The position numbers and the translations under genes were made by a program. A stretch of 64,000 bases of DNA. Source: Megaustenia siamemsis. Lineage: Eukaryota > Mollusca > Gastropoda > Stylommatophora > Ariophantidae. Position 1 is the first letter of the stretch. Every line of letters begins with the position of its first letter. Positions 11,095 through 22,737 of this stretch are shown here, piece after piece. Below the pieces are notes generated by a model. That model was not told where the DNA came from, did not search any database, and saw nothing but the letters and a program-made list of their open reading frames with translations. The stretch covers positions 24,114,147 through 24,178,146 of the forward strand of contig JAVIAB010000049.1 in the NCBI GenBank assembly GCA_032433765.1. The letters run 5' to 3'.

Positions 11095-13530
11095 TGCTCT
11101 GACAGATGTAAATACACATTCTAAATGGTGCTCTGACATGTAAATACACATTCTAAATGGTGCTCTGACAGGTGTAAATACACATTCTAAATGGTGCTCT
11201 GACATGTAAATACACATTCTAAATGGTGCTCTGACATGTAAATACACATTCTAAATGGTGCTCTGACACATGTAATTACATTCTAAATGGTGCTCTGACA
11301 GGTGTAAGTGCACATTCTGTATGGCTCTCTGACATATAAATATTCTAAATAGTGCTCTGACATATAAATACATATTCTAAATGGTGCTCTGATAGGTGTA
11401 AGTACACATTCTATATGGTTCTCTGACAGGTGTAAATACACATTCTAAATGGTGCAAATACACATTTTAAATGGTGCTCTGACATGTGTAAATACATTCT
11501 AAATGGTGCTCTAACACATGTAAACATTCTAAATGGTGCTCCTACATATGTAAATACACATTCTAAATGGTGCTCTGACAGGTGTAAATACACATTCTAA
11601 ATGGTGCTCTGACAATGTAAACATTCTAAATGGTGCTCCTACATATGTAAATACACATTCTAAATGGTGCTCTGACAGGTGTAAATACACATTCTAAATG
11701 GTGCTCTGACATGTGTAAATACACATTCTAAATGGTGCTGACACATGTAAACATTCTAAATGGTGCTCCTACATATGTAAATACACATTCTAAATGGTGC
11801 TCTGACAGGTGTAAATACACATTCTAAATGGTGCTCTGACAGGTGTAAATACACATTCTAAATGGTGCTCTTAGAGGTGTAAATACATATTCTAAATGGT
11901 GCTCTGACAGGTGTAAATACACATTCTAAATGGTGCAAATACACATTTTAAATGATGCTCTGACATGTGTAAATACATTCTAAATGGTGCTCTAACACAT
12001 GTAAACATTCTAAATGGTGCTCCTACATATGTAAATACACATTCTAAATGGTGCTCTGACAGGTGTAAATACACATTCTAAATGGTGCTCTGACACATGT
12101 AAACATTCTAAATGGTGCTCCTACATATGTAAATACACATTCTAAATGGTGCTCTGACAGGTGTAAATACACATTCTAAATGGTGCTCTGACATGTGTAA
12201 ATACACATTCTAAATGGTGCTGACACATGTAAACATTCTAAATGGTGCTCCTACATATGTAAATACACATTCTAAATGGTGCTCTGACAGGTGTAAATAC
12301 ACATTCTAAATGGTGCTCTGACAGGTGTAAATACACATTCTAAATGGTGCTCTTAGAGGTGTAAATACATATTCTAAATGGTGCTCTGACAGGTGTAAAT
12401 ACACATTCTAAATGGTGCAAATACACATTTTAAATGGTGCTCTGACATGTGTAAATACATTCTAAATGGTGCTCTAACACATGTAAACATTCTAAATGGT
12501 GCTCCTACATATGTAACTACACATTCTAAATGGTGCTCTGACAGGTGTAAATACACATTCTAAATGGTGCTCTGACACATGTAAACATTCTAAATGGTGC
12601 TCCTACATATGTAAATACACATTCTAAATGGTGCTCTGACAGGTGTAAATACACATTCTAAATGGTGCTCTGACATGTGTAAATACACATTCTAAATGGT
12701 GCTGACACATGTAAACATTTTAAATGGTGCTCCTACATATGTAAATACACATTCTAAATGGTGCTCTGACAGGTGTAAATACACATTCTAAATGGTGCTC
12801 TGACAGGTGTAAATACACATTCTAAATGGTGCTCTTAGAGGTGTAAATACATATTCTAAATGGTGCTCTGACAGGTGTAAATACACATTCTAAATGGTGC
12901 TCTGACAGATGTAAATACACATTCTAAATGGTGCTCTGACAGGTGTAAATACACATTCTATATGGTGCTCTGACAGATGTAAATACCTATTCTAAATAGT
13001 GCTCTGACAGGTGTAAATACCTATTCTAAATGGTGCTCTGACAGGTGTAAATACACATTCTACATGGTGCTCTGACAGATGAAAATACACATTCTAAATG
13101 GTGCTCTGACATGTAATTACACATTCTAAATGGTGCTCTGACGCATGTAATTACATTCTAAATGGTGCTCTGACAGGTGTAAGTACACATTCTGTATGGC
13201 TCTCTGACAGATATAAATATTCTAAATAGTGCTCTGACATATAAATACATATTCTAAATGGTGCTCTGATAGGTGTAAGTACACATTCTATATGGTTCTC
13301 TGACAGGTGTAAATACACATTCTAAATGGTGCAAATACACATTCTAAATGGTGCTCTGACACATGTAAACATTCTAAATGGTGCTAATACATATGTAAAT
13401 ACACATTCTAAACGGTGCTCTGACGCGTGTAAATACATTCTAAATGGTGCTCTGACAGGTGTAAATACACATTCTAAATGGTGCTCTGACAAGTGTAAAT
13501 ACACATTCTAAATGGTGCTCTGATAGATGT
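11095..13530. repeat. 34-bp minisatellite with a 482-bp higher-order period
   Basis: Basic unit is ttctaaatggtgctctgaca plus ggtgtaaatacaca, with frequent length variants. Blocks at about 11411, 11892 and 12374 repeat the same order of variants with spacing 481-482 bp, indicating amplification of multi-unit blocks. The segment 11303-11462 recurs near the other end (about 13165-13340). Confidence 0.92.
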
Positions 13531-13534
13531 TTAG

Positions 13535-13759
13535 TTGACATATCTTTATTGCATAATGGATATATCCATATTGTGGACATTCCCCAGTACAGAGAGCATC
13601 TGCCCATGCACTAGTGGAAGCACTGAAGATGGTTTCAGCTCATGTACCATAACACCAGCAATGTCCCCAACTATCTTAGGCACCTCTTGTGACAGTGACC
13701 CTACTCTTTCCTCTGCTCACCGTGGTCAGGGTCGCAGTAACCGCATGGGCAAAATAGAT
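13535..13759. other. Single-copy island between two arrays, coding potential unclear
   Basis: About 225 bp of non-repetitive sequence separate two related minisatellites. The plus strand has an acceptor-like gtggacattccccag and an open frame reading STESICPCTSGSTEDGFSSC. The minus strand has an open frame reading SLSQEVPKIVGDIAGVMVHE. I recognise neither. It may be a decayed or real exon of another gene, or chance. Confidence 0.3.
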
Positions 13760-14705
13760 ATAAAGCCATGTAAATACACAATCTAAATGATGCCCAGATA
13801 GATGTGATGCCATGTAAATACACTATCTAAATGATGCCCTGATGGATGTGATGCCATGTAAATACACTAAATGATGCCCTGATGGATGTGATGCCATGTA
13901 AATACACAATCTAAATGATGCCCAGATAGATGTGACGCCATGTAAATACACTATCTAAATGATGCCCGGATAAATGTGATGCCATGTAAATACACTATCT
14001 AAATGATGCCCAGATAGATGTGATGCCATGTAAATACACTATCTAAATGATGCCCAGATAGATGTGATGTCATGTAAATACACTATCTAAATGATGCCCA
14101 GATAGATGTGATGTCATGTAAATACACTATCTAAATGATGCCCAGATAGATGTGATGTCATGTAAATACACTAACTAAATGATGCCCAGATAGATGTGAT
14201 GTCATGTAAATAAACTATCTAAATGAAGCCCAGATAGATGTGATGCCATGTAAATACACTATCTAAATGATGCCCTGATAGATGTGATGCCATGTAAATA
14301 CACAATCTAAATGATGCCCAGATAGATGTGATGCCATGTAAATACACAATCTAAATGATGCCCTGATAGATGTGATGCCATGTAAATACACTATCTAAAT
14401 GATGCCCCGATGGATGTGATGCCATGTAAATACACTATCTAAATATGCCCTGATGGATGTAAAGCCATGTAAATACACTATCTAAATGATGCCCTGATGG
14501 ATGCGACGCAATGTAAATACACTATCTAAATGATGCCCTGATGGATGTGATGCCATGTAAATACTCTATCTAAATGATGCCCTGATGGATGTGATGCCAT
14601 GTAAATAAACTATCTAAATGATGCCCAGATAGATGTGATGCCATGTAAATACACTATCTAAATGATGCCCTGATGGATGTAAAGCCATGTAAATACTCTA
14701 TCTAA
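13760..14705. repeat. 44-bp minisatellite, about 21 units
   Basis: Unit is ccatgtaaatacactatcta plus aatgatgccctgatggatgtgatg in two parts. It shares gtaaataca..tctaaatg.tg with the 34-bp array at 11095-13530, so the two arrays are probably of common origin. Degenerate relatives continue to about 15790. Confidence 0.92.
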
Positions 14706-14945
14706 ATTGTTCCAGACTCTCTCATGAAGTCAGCTGTTTAAGTGAGTCAATTGCCCCATATAGTTTCTCTTCCAGTGAGGTGGGTGTGGACCACATTGCT
14801 CTAGTACCAAGATGAATGTCGCTATCAGTACTGTCCTTAATATTCTTGAAGAATTCTTCACAGTTAAACGCTGCTTGCTGACATGGGATGAAGGTTAATC
14901 TTGTCCACTCTCTGATGTCTTCTTCCCATCTCATCCTCTGACTTC
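14706..14945 (-). mobile_element. Composite LINE C-terminal fragments
   Basis: Minus strand: one part repeats the C-terminal segment seen at 616-1114 (PTSLEEKLYGAIDSLKQ); another reads MRWEEDIREWTRLTF, like the EWTGL block near the end of a different LINE class. Confidence 0.55.
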
Positions 14946-15059
14946 TTTTGCCTAGTTACATGCCCTGATTAATGGTCTTATCAAGGTCTATAGTTTTTGT
15001 AGCATTATTTGTAACCTATCTGTACCATTTTAATGAAAAAAAACTTTTATGAATGTATT

Positions 15060-15650
15060 GCTAAATCTTTAAATATCTGGGAGCAACATTCTCTGAAGAT
15101 GGTAAAATAGATAAAGAAGTAGATATGAGATGCAACAAGGCAACCAAATATTGAAACAGCTATCCCCTATACTTCAACACAAAGCAATACCTATTACCAC
15201 CAAGAAACATCTTATACAGAGTATATTCATTCCAACATTGAGCTACCAATGCCAAACATGGTCACTTACGTCTAAGAATAAAAGAAAGCTTGTCTCCACA
15301 GAGATAAGACGCCTGAGAAAAACGTTTGGAGTGACCAGAAAAGACAATCAGAAATGATAAGAAAAAGAGTTGGCATTGAGCCAATCTTAAGCTACATACA
15401 GAAACAATAAATAAACTGGTTTATCCATCTAGAAAGAATGCCATGTGATTCCTTACCATACAAAGCATATATTAAAAGAGGAGAAGAGCTATAGGCAGAC
15501 CCAGAGTAAGATGGACAGACAAGACCAAAGAAACATTACAACAACAATTGACAATGAGTGAAGCCGCCAAAAGGACGAGAACCAGAACTTTGTATCTCCC
15601 TCGACACCTTAACTGGTACAAGAGGAAGTGAAGAAAGAAAGAAAGAATGC
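15060..15650 (+). mobile_element. LINE C-terminal fragment related to family K
   Basis: Reads KYLGATFSEDGKIDKEVDMR, then LIQSIFIPTLSYQCQTWSLT and STEIRRLRKTFGVTRKD, followed by frames with stops and a tail of (GAAA)n at about 15630-15645. Same architecture as the family-K thumb and C-terminus but clearly diverged. Confidence 0.75.
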
Positions 15651-15946
15651 TATACAAATAAACTAATAATATAAATAAATAATATACAAATAATACTAAA
15701 TAGTGGCCAAACGGATGTAAACCGTGTAATTATACAAACAATGTACAGATAAATATAAATACATATTCTAATGATACCCAAGACAAATGTAATGTAATTT
15801 GTCATAACACACAAATTTTGAAAACAGCATGTCAATGTCCAACTTGAACAAGGTCGCTCCTACAAGCTTTGGAGTATCATTTTACGGTCTCGTAGACTTG
15901 ACCTTATCAATTTAGTTCAGAATTTTGTAAAACAGATTCACACAAC

Positions 15947-16294
15947 CCATCACAGATTTTTTTTTTCTGTTCGACAGTTTGACCTCTGACGAAGTCCCTA
16001 GAGGCTAGGAACTGAATTTTGCATGTTAATCCACTTTTCTCTGGTAGTCGTGTGCACAGGGGTCCCTCGCCACACAGGCAGATAACTCCGTCTTCGGAGG
16101 TACTCATATTTTTTCCTTCCATGAGTAATTGACGTTTCAAGCCGGGCCTCGCTGCTGAGACCAGGGGTGGTTACCGCAGAGAGAAATCATAAATAAAAAT
16201 CCCAACTGGTGCAGCCAGGATTTGAATCCCCAACCTCTCTGCCTCGAGGCCGGCGTCTTGCCTCAAGACCAATCAGTCCACTCCATCACAGATT
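15947..16294 (-). mobile_element. SINE 2 copy with 12-bp target duplication
   Basis: A 324-bp insert (15959-16282) flanked by ccatcacagatt at 15947-15958 and 16283-16294. Its minus-strand head has a tRNA-like B box, GGTTGGGGATTCAAATCC, near the right end. A second copy lies at 49680-49995. It landed in a 20-bp tandem repeat, whose units flank it on both sides. Apparent open frames inside are not proteins. Confidence 0.75.
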
Positions 16295-16436
16295 CACACA
16301 AACCATCACATATTCACACAACCCATCACATATTCACACAAACCATCACATATTCACACAAACCATCACATATTCACACAACCCATCACATATTCACACA
16401 ATCCATCACATATTCACACAACCCATCACCAAATTA
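16283..16436. repeat. 20-bp minisatellite, about 7 units
   Basis: Unit ccatcacatattcacacaaa with small variants; one partial unit lies left of the SINE at 15931-15958. Confidence 0.85.
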
Positions 16437-16799
16437 TGCTTTCATTTATTTCATGATTTTCTTAACAATGTCGGCTGTAATATCTCCGCCAACATCAAAC
16501 AAACACAAAACAACACTAAAATACACAGGCAAAGACACAAAAATAAGTTACTGTATTAATTTTAGCTTGATGTTAGCATTCTTTTATGGTGTATAAAAAT
16601 GAGACATCTTTGCCTCACCAAAACTGGTCAATATTGAACATATCTTGTGAATATATCATGCTAAAGAAGTAATGACCAGTTAAACATTTGAGTTGCTAAC
16701 ATTTTTGTATCATCTTTACTTGTATCCCTAGCAAGTTAGTATCATTTTCAAATTTTACTAAAAAATAAGTTTATTTGCATCTTTTTCTTCTTCTACCTT
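16437..16799. other. No recognisable feature
   Basis: AT-rich single-copy sequence without clear repeats, exon signals or mobile-element motifs. Confidence 0.4.
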
Positions 16800-19110
16800 T
16801 CAGCTCCCAGTGGAGCATAGGTCTTCAACAAACACTTTCCAAGTCGTTCTGTTTTTTGCCATTCTTTTAAGATCATTCCATGTCTTCCCCAGCATCTTCA
16901 TCTCTGCTTCTATCTGTCTTCTCCAAGAATTCCTTGGTCTTCCTCTTTGTCTTTTCCCCTGGGGATTCCAAAAAAGGGCCTGTTGTATAATACTCTCAGT
17001 TGGCTTCCGTAGTGTGTGTGTCCTATCAGCGCCATTGTTTTCACTGCATCTCTTTATCCACTTGTATTTGACTGGAACATTTCCATAATTCTATGTTAGT
17101 GATTTTGTCCTGCCATTTCCATCCATTTATTCTGCGTAAGCATCCATTAGTGAAAGTCTGGACATAACATTTGAGTTGACAATTTTTATTTTTGTATTTA
17201 ACCTAATTTCTTTGGATTTCCATATGTTTCCCAGTGCAATGAAAGTTCCTCTTGCTTTTGATATCCTTATTTTGGTATTATTTTCTGTTCCTCTCTCTTT
17301 ATCTATATTACTGCCCAGATATACGTAAGATTCTACGTCTAGTAGAAGTATTTCTACTAGTTTTATTTGGTTATTGCCAACTGCATTAATTCTCATAATG
17401 TTGGTCTTATCTCTATTAATCTTCAGTCCTAGCTGTTGTGATCTCTCATCAAGTATGCTCATTTTATCCTGCATCTATTGATGGCTGTGTGATAGGAGAG
17501 CTATGTCATCAGCAAAGTCTAAATCATCAAGTTGTTTGGTCAGTGACCACTGGATCCCATTTCTGTTGTTTTGAGTTATTTTCATAATCCAATCTGTGGC
17601 CAGTAGAAAGAGAAATGGAGACAGAAGGCATCCCTGCCTTACACCTGTTCTTATTTCAAATGCTTCTGTAAGCTGTCCTTCATACATCACACTACATTTC
17701 GTTCCTTCATACATTGTTTTTATCAGGTTAATAAACTTTATGGGGATTCCGTAATGACTCAGCAACTTCCAAATCATTCTTCTGTCTAAACTATCAAATG
17801 CCTTTTCGTAATCTATGAATCAAATATAAAGTGGGGATTTTAGTTCTAAACTTTGTTCAACTATTATACGTAGAGTAGTTATTTGATCCTAGGCATCCTA
17901 TCACCAAGCTTGTTCAATCTATACACTGAGCAAATCTTTAAAAACATCTCAGAGATACCAGGCCTAAACATTAATGGAAAGATAATCAATAACCTAAGAT
18001 ATGCTGATGATACTGTTCTACTAGCAGAAAATCCTAAAGACCTACAACAATTGCTTAATGTGATAAACATAACAAGCAAAAAATATGGACTAGAAATGAA
18101 TATCAAAAAGACTAAAACTATGATCATAAACAAAGACAATTCTCAAGACCTACAATTAAATATCACAGTTGAGGGAATACATCTGGAGACAGTCCAGAGC
18201 TACAACTACCTGGGACATACTATAACCAATGATGGAAAATGCAAAACTGAAATAAACAAAAGAATAGGTATGGCAAAAAGTAATTTTAATGCCATGAAAA
18301 ATATACTAACAACAAAACAAATATTGGCAGGGCTGAAACCAAGAATGGCAAAATGTTACATCTTCTCAGTATTCCTGTATGGTGCAGAAACATGGACAAT
18401 AGACAAGAAAACAGAACAGAAAATTGAAGCCTTTGAAATGTGGATTTATAGAAGAATAGGTAGAGTTGGATGGAAACAAAAGATAACAAACGATGAAGTT
18501 TTAAAACAACTGAAAATAAAAAGAGAACTACTAAATACAATTAAGACAAGACAAATGACATTTTTGGGGCATGTTAAAAGACACAACAGCCTACTAAAAG
18601 TAATATTGGAAGGAAAAATACAAGGTAAAAGAGGCAGAGGCAGACCAAGACTAACATGGACGAGTAATATCAAAAGATGGACAAGTCAACCTATGTCAGC
18701 CTGCACCATCAAAACAAGAAACAGAATAGAATGGCGATCCATGGTAGCCAACCTTCATTGCGGAGAAGGCACACGATGATGAAGATGAGTTATTTGATCA
18801 GCACATGATCTGTTCTTTCTAAAACCTGCTTGTTCATCTCTCAAATGTTTCTCTATGGCCTCTTTTAGTCTCTCCAGAATGATTCTGCTTAATATTTTTT
18901 CCTGGCACTGATAATAGCATAATTCCCCTATAATTTGTGCACTCCTGTAAACTTTCTTTCTTTGGTAGTTTGATCATATAACCTTCTTACCAGTCTTTAG
19001 GTATTTCTTCCCTCTCCCAAATTTTATCTAATAGATTATGTAGCATCTTGGTAGAGGTGTTAATATCTGCTTTGATGGCTTCCGAAGGAATTTCATCTGG
19101 TCCTGTGGTC
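16800..19110 (-). mobile_element. LINE family A copy, 5'-truncated, split by a nested LINE
   Basis: The minus strand carries the 3' half of family A: RT blocks YEGTKCSVMYEGQLTEAFEI, GVRQGCLLSPFLF and LDDLDFADDIALL, thumb and C-terminal region, and the family 3' end ctgaaaggtagaagaagaaa at 16803-16784. The upstream part continues at 18800-19110, where it ends abruptly. The two arms are separated by the family-B insertion at 17889-18787. Frameshifts and stops show it is dead. Confidence 0.92.
17889..18787 (+). mobile_element. LINE family B copy nested in LINE A
   Basis: A 5'-truncated family-B copy with a 298-codon open frame: SLFNLYTEQIFKNI, catalytic RYADDTVLLAE, thumb SYNYLGHTITNDGKC, LYGAETWTIDKKTEQ, RQMTFLGHVKRHNSLL and RGRPRLTW. 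It ends with (GAT)n-like gatgatgaagatg. Target duplication agttatttgatc at 17877-17888 and 18788-18799. The same site is uninterrupted in the family-A copy at 52365-55169 (about 54008-54030), confirming the insertion. Confidence 0.95.
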
Positions 19111-19259
19111 TATTTGCATGATACTTGTTTATAGCCAAAGCAAGTAATTATCATCGAAGTACTTCATCGAAGTAACTACTTTTACCATGGATGTCTGCAT
19201 GTTTCATCTTTACTTGTTTTCGTTGCAAATCTTTATAATTTTTCCTTGTATCTACATCA

Positions 19260-20640
19260 ATCCTTTATCAGGTTTGCTTGTGTCCATAGCATGTTTGTAT
19301 CACATTTTCTTAGGTCCATAGCATGTTTGTATCATGTTTGCTTGTGTCCATAGTATGTTTGTATCTTGTTTGCTTGTATTTTGTAATTTTTCCTTGTTTC
19401 TACATCAACCCTTTATCAGGTTTGCTTGTATCCATAGCATGTTTGTATCATGTTTGCTTAGGTCCGTATCATGTTTCCTTGTGTCCATAGTATGTTTGTA
19501 TCTTGTTTGCTTGTGTCCATAGCATGTTTGTATCATGTTTGCTTGTGTCCATAGCGTGTTTGTATCATGTTTGCTTTTGTCTATAGCATGTTTGTATCAT
19601 ATTTGTTTGTGTCCATAGTATGTTTGTATCTTGTTTGTTTGTATTTTGGAATTTTTCCTTGTATCTACATCAATCCTTTATCAGGTTTGCTTGCATTCAT
19701 AGCATGTTTGCTTAGGTCTATAGCATGTTTGTATCATGTTCGCTTGTGTCCATAGTATGTTTGTAACATGTTTGCTTGTGTCCATAGCATGTTTGGATTT
19801 TGTTTGCTTGTGTCCATAGCATGTTTGTATCACGTTAGCTTGTGTCCATAGTATTTTTGTATCATGTTTGTTTGTGTCCATGGCATGTTTGTATCATGTT
19901 TGCTTGTGTCCATGGTATGTTTGTATCATGTTAGCTTGTGTCCATAGCATGTTTGTATTATGTTTGCTTGTGTCCATAGCGTGTTTGTATCATGTTTGCT
20001 TGTGTCCATAGCATGTTTGTATCATATTTGCTTGTGTCCATAGCGTGTTTGTATCATGTTTGTTTGTGTCCATAGCGTGTTTGTATCATGTTTGCTTGTG
20101 TCCATAGCATGTTTGTATCACGTTAGCTTGTGTCAATAGTATGTTTGTATCATGTTTGCTTGTGTCCATAGCATGATTGTATCATATTTGCTTGTGTCCA
20201 TAGCATGTTTGCATCATGTTTACTCATGTCCATAATATGTTTGAACCATGTTCACTTGTGTCCATAACATGTTTGTATCATGTTTACTTGTTTCGGTAAC
20301 ATGTTTATATCATTTTTACTTGTCCACAGCATGTTTGTATCATGTTTGTTTGTGTCCATAGCATGTTTGTATCACGTTAGCTTGTGTCAATAGTATGTTT
20401 GTATCATGTTTGTTTGTGTCCATAGCATGATTGTATCATATTTGCTTGTGTCCATAGCATGTTTGCATCATGTTTACTCATGTCCATAATATGTTTGAAC
20501 CATGTTCACTTGTGTCCATAACATGTTTGTATCATGTTTACTTGTTTCGGTAACATGTTTATATAATTTTTACTTGTCCACAGCATGTTTGTATCATGTT
20601 TACTTGTCTAAGTCTTCTTGCATTATGTTTATTTATAGCA
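19260..20640. repeat. 32-bp minisatellite, about 43 units
   Basis: Unit is catgtttgtatcatgtttgc plus ttgtgtccatag. A block of about 254 bp is duplicated near the right end (landmark gcatgattgtatcatatttg at 20171 and 20425). Confidence 0.94.
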
Positions 20641-20693
20641 ACAAAAGTCTGTTGTATCATGTTTAGATGAATGTTAGCAAACCATATCTTCTC

Positions 20694-21321
20694 TTAACCT
20701 CAGATTATGATACTGCCACAAAAATGACCTGATCAAAACGCAAATTCTTCAAAATTTTGCATTTTGCTGTGGTCAAAAAATCCCCCCCCCAAAAAAAAAA
20801 AAAATTTATGTTCCTAATCACTACTTCCTGAGACCCCTGAGTGTTGGATTTGTTACTATTGATGTCTTCCCCCCCCCCCCAATTTTGTGAGATGCAATCT
20901 TATATAATGCGAAAAATAAAAATCGCCAACTTTCAAGAAATTTGTAATTTTAACTTATCTTGTTCTGTTTTTACTGTGACCATGTGGCCAAGGAAATTTT
21001 CTCAGTGGTTGGCTGACATAACAACCCTTTGTAACTAGGGAAACCACAGCGAATGATGCTATGAGGTAACCAAACATACTGATGGACTTACAGCAACCAT
21101 ACCAATAGACATTGTAACACGTCCAGTCCATGGGATCAAACTCAGGTCATAAATGAACCTGAACCAGGAAATCAAGTCCCAGTGTCTGTCTTAGTGTAAA
21201 CACACAGGTGTGTGTCAAAAATTCTAAGAAAATACTATTTTTTAAAATGTTACATTTAAATGGTAGTAATTGTTACTAACATATCGTAAACGTGTCAGTC
21301 ACAGATAGGTATTGTAATTAA
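20694..21321 (+). mobile_element. TTAA-flanked non-autonomous element (family H), copy 1
   Basis: TTAA at 20694 and 21318 bracket about 620 bp. The left end reads CCTCAGATTATGATAC; the right end is a degraded inverted counterpart. Internal sequence aligns with copies near 23560-24016 (inverted), 30655-31165 (inverted) and 35936-36455. Contains A-, T- and C-homopolymers (20786-20804, 20869-20880). No coding capacity. Confidence 0.65.
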
Positions 21322-21854
21322 GGTAAAAGATGGCTAAAACACTCACATATTCAAACAAATCAATTAGTATGTGCTGCACAAAATCATTCAACTTTTCAAT
21401 CACAACAAAACAGAATAAAAAGAACTTTAAACAAGGGATCAGGAAAACCATTCAGACACAACTAGTAACTCTCCTTCAAAAACACTCAAAATCACAGTTT
21501 GTCTTGAATGACTACACGTACATGACCATGAAATTCACATTAACAGTTTCTTAAATTAATATTTTTTTTTATCTATTATCTTTCTATATATATATCTATA
21601 ATTTCAATACATTTTTCCCCCCATTTTCTATCCACAATATAATTAGTCCAATCTCTGGCAAAAGCTAACTTGTGTCTCGCACTGTGATTGGTCAAAATGC
21701 TAGTTTGAAACCAATTTGTATCTTCTCTACTATTGGTCGAACTTCTTGTTGTAGCAGATGACTTGTATCTCAAATTGAGTTTGGTCAATATGCTAGTGGA
21801 TATGGAATAAGGATATGTGTCTCATATCTTCAGCTTATTGCACACATTACACAT
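21322..21854 (-). other. Probable UVRAG 3' untranslated region
   Basis: Single-copy sequence directly after the UVRAG stop codon, bounded by a TTAA element at 20694-21321. I see no other exon signal in it. No unambiguous AATAAA was found on the minus strand, so the cleavage site is not placed. A short open frame (21330-21554, plus) has no recognised features. Confidence 0.45.
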
Positions 21855-22737
21855 CTATGGGGCACACTTCTCATGGTATGAACTCACTTCACTCTCCTCA
21901 CACGATGATAAACCAAATGCACTTGCATCTCTATTTGCAGAGCTGATGAGTACATTATCAGGACTGGATTCTGCAGTCTCTGAAAGATATCCATTGGGAC
22001 TGTCAACTGCCTCCACCTGAGTGCTATTACTAGAAAGGCCCGACTCAGGATTGGAAGACACAGCAGACGTTTTGACGAGTTTAAAACTTCTCTGGGTAGT
22101 GTCCAAAAAAATGTCAGATTTAGGAATGATTCCATTATTTAAGCCGGAGGATGCAGCCTCATTGCTGTTCTGCATATCCTGAAACATTTTATTGAAAGCT
22201 ATAACATCCGGCTGGTTTTTCACTTGGAAAAAACTATCATCAGAAGCTTTAAATATATCCTCAGTCTCATCTTCCTCTTGTATTACATTTTCATTTTCCT
22301 GGATATCTCTAAACTTTGAACTTGGAGAGCTCTCCTTGTGACCTGAATGGACCTGAGTATCATAAACTTCATCTGATGACAGAATGTTGCTGGGTAGAGG
22401 TGATGAGTTCACTTGAAGACTATAGTCAACGCTTTCATGACGAAAAGATAAGGGTTTTAAAGGAGTGCTGGAAGCTTGAGGGAATGACATGCTGTGGCCC
22501 AATTTGGAAGTGTTCTCAGGCAAGTTTGTCAGGCTGATGCCCTCCCCTGTTGCTGACGTCGACCTAGAGATTGGTAACATATGGTTCTCAAGTTCTGGAA
22601 CTAAGTCTCTCCTTGTGAGACTGGAGGTGTTGCTGGACACAGCATGACTGACTCGACTGGCTTGGGAGCCAGCCACACTTGTGGTAAGCGGAGACTGCAC
22701 CGTGGAGGCATCTCCTCGCTGTCCAAACATGGAACTT
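21855..22737 (-). CDS. UVRAG: UVRAG terminal exon: Ser-rich C-terminal tail
   Basis: The 883-nt exon starts after acceptor gtcccccacag and joins TC+A to give SSSMFGQRG. It encodes about 293 residues rich in Ser, Asn, Asp and Glu with no predicted fold, typical of the disordered, phospho-regulated UVRAG C-terminus, and ends ...SSYHEKCAP and TAG at 21857-21855. Recognisable islands are an acidic patch (QEEDETEDIF) and DVIAFNKMFQDM, possibly a short helix. Assignment is by phase continuity and composition, because tails diverge fast. Confidence 0.88.
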
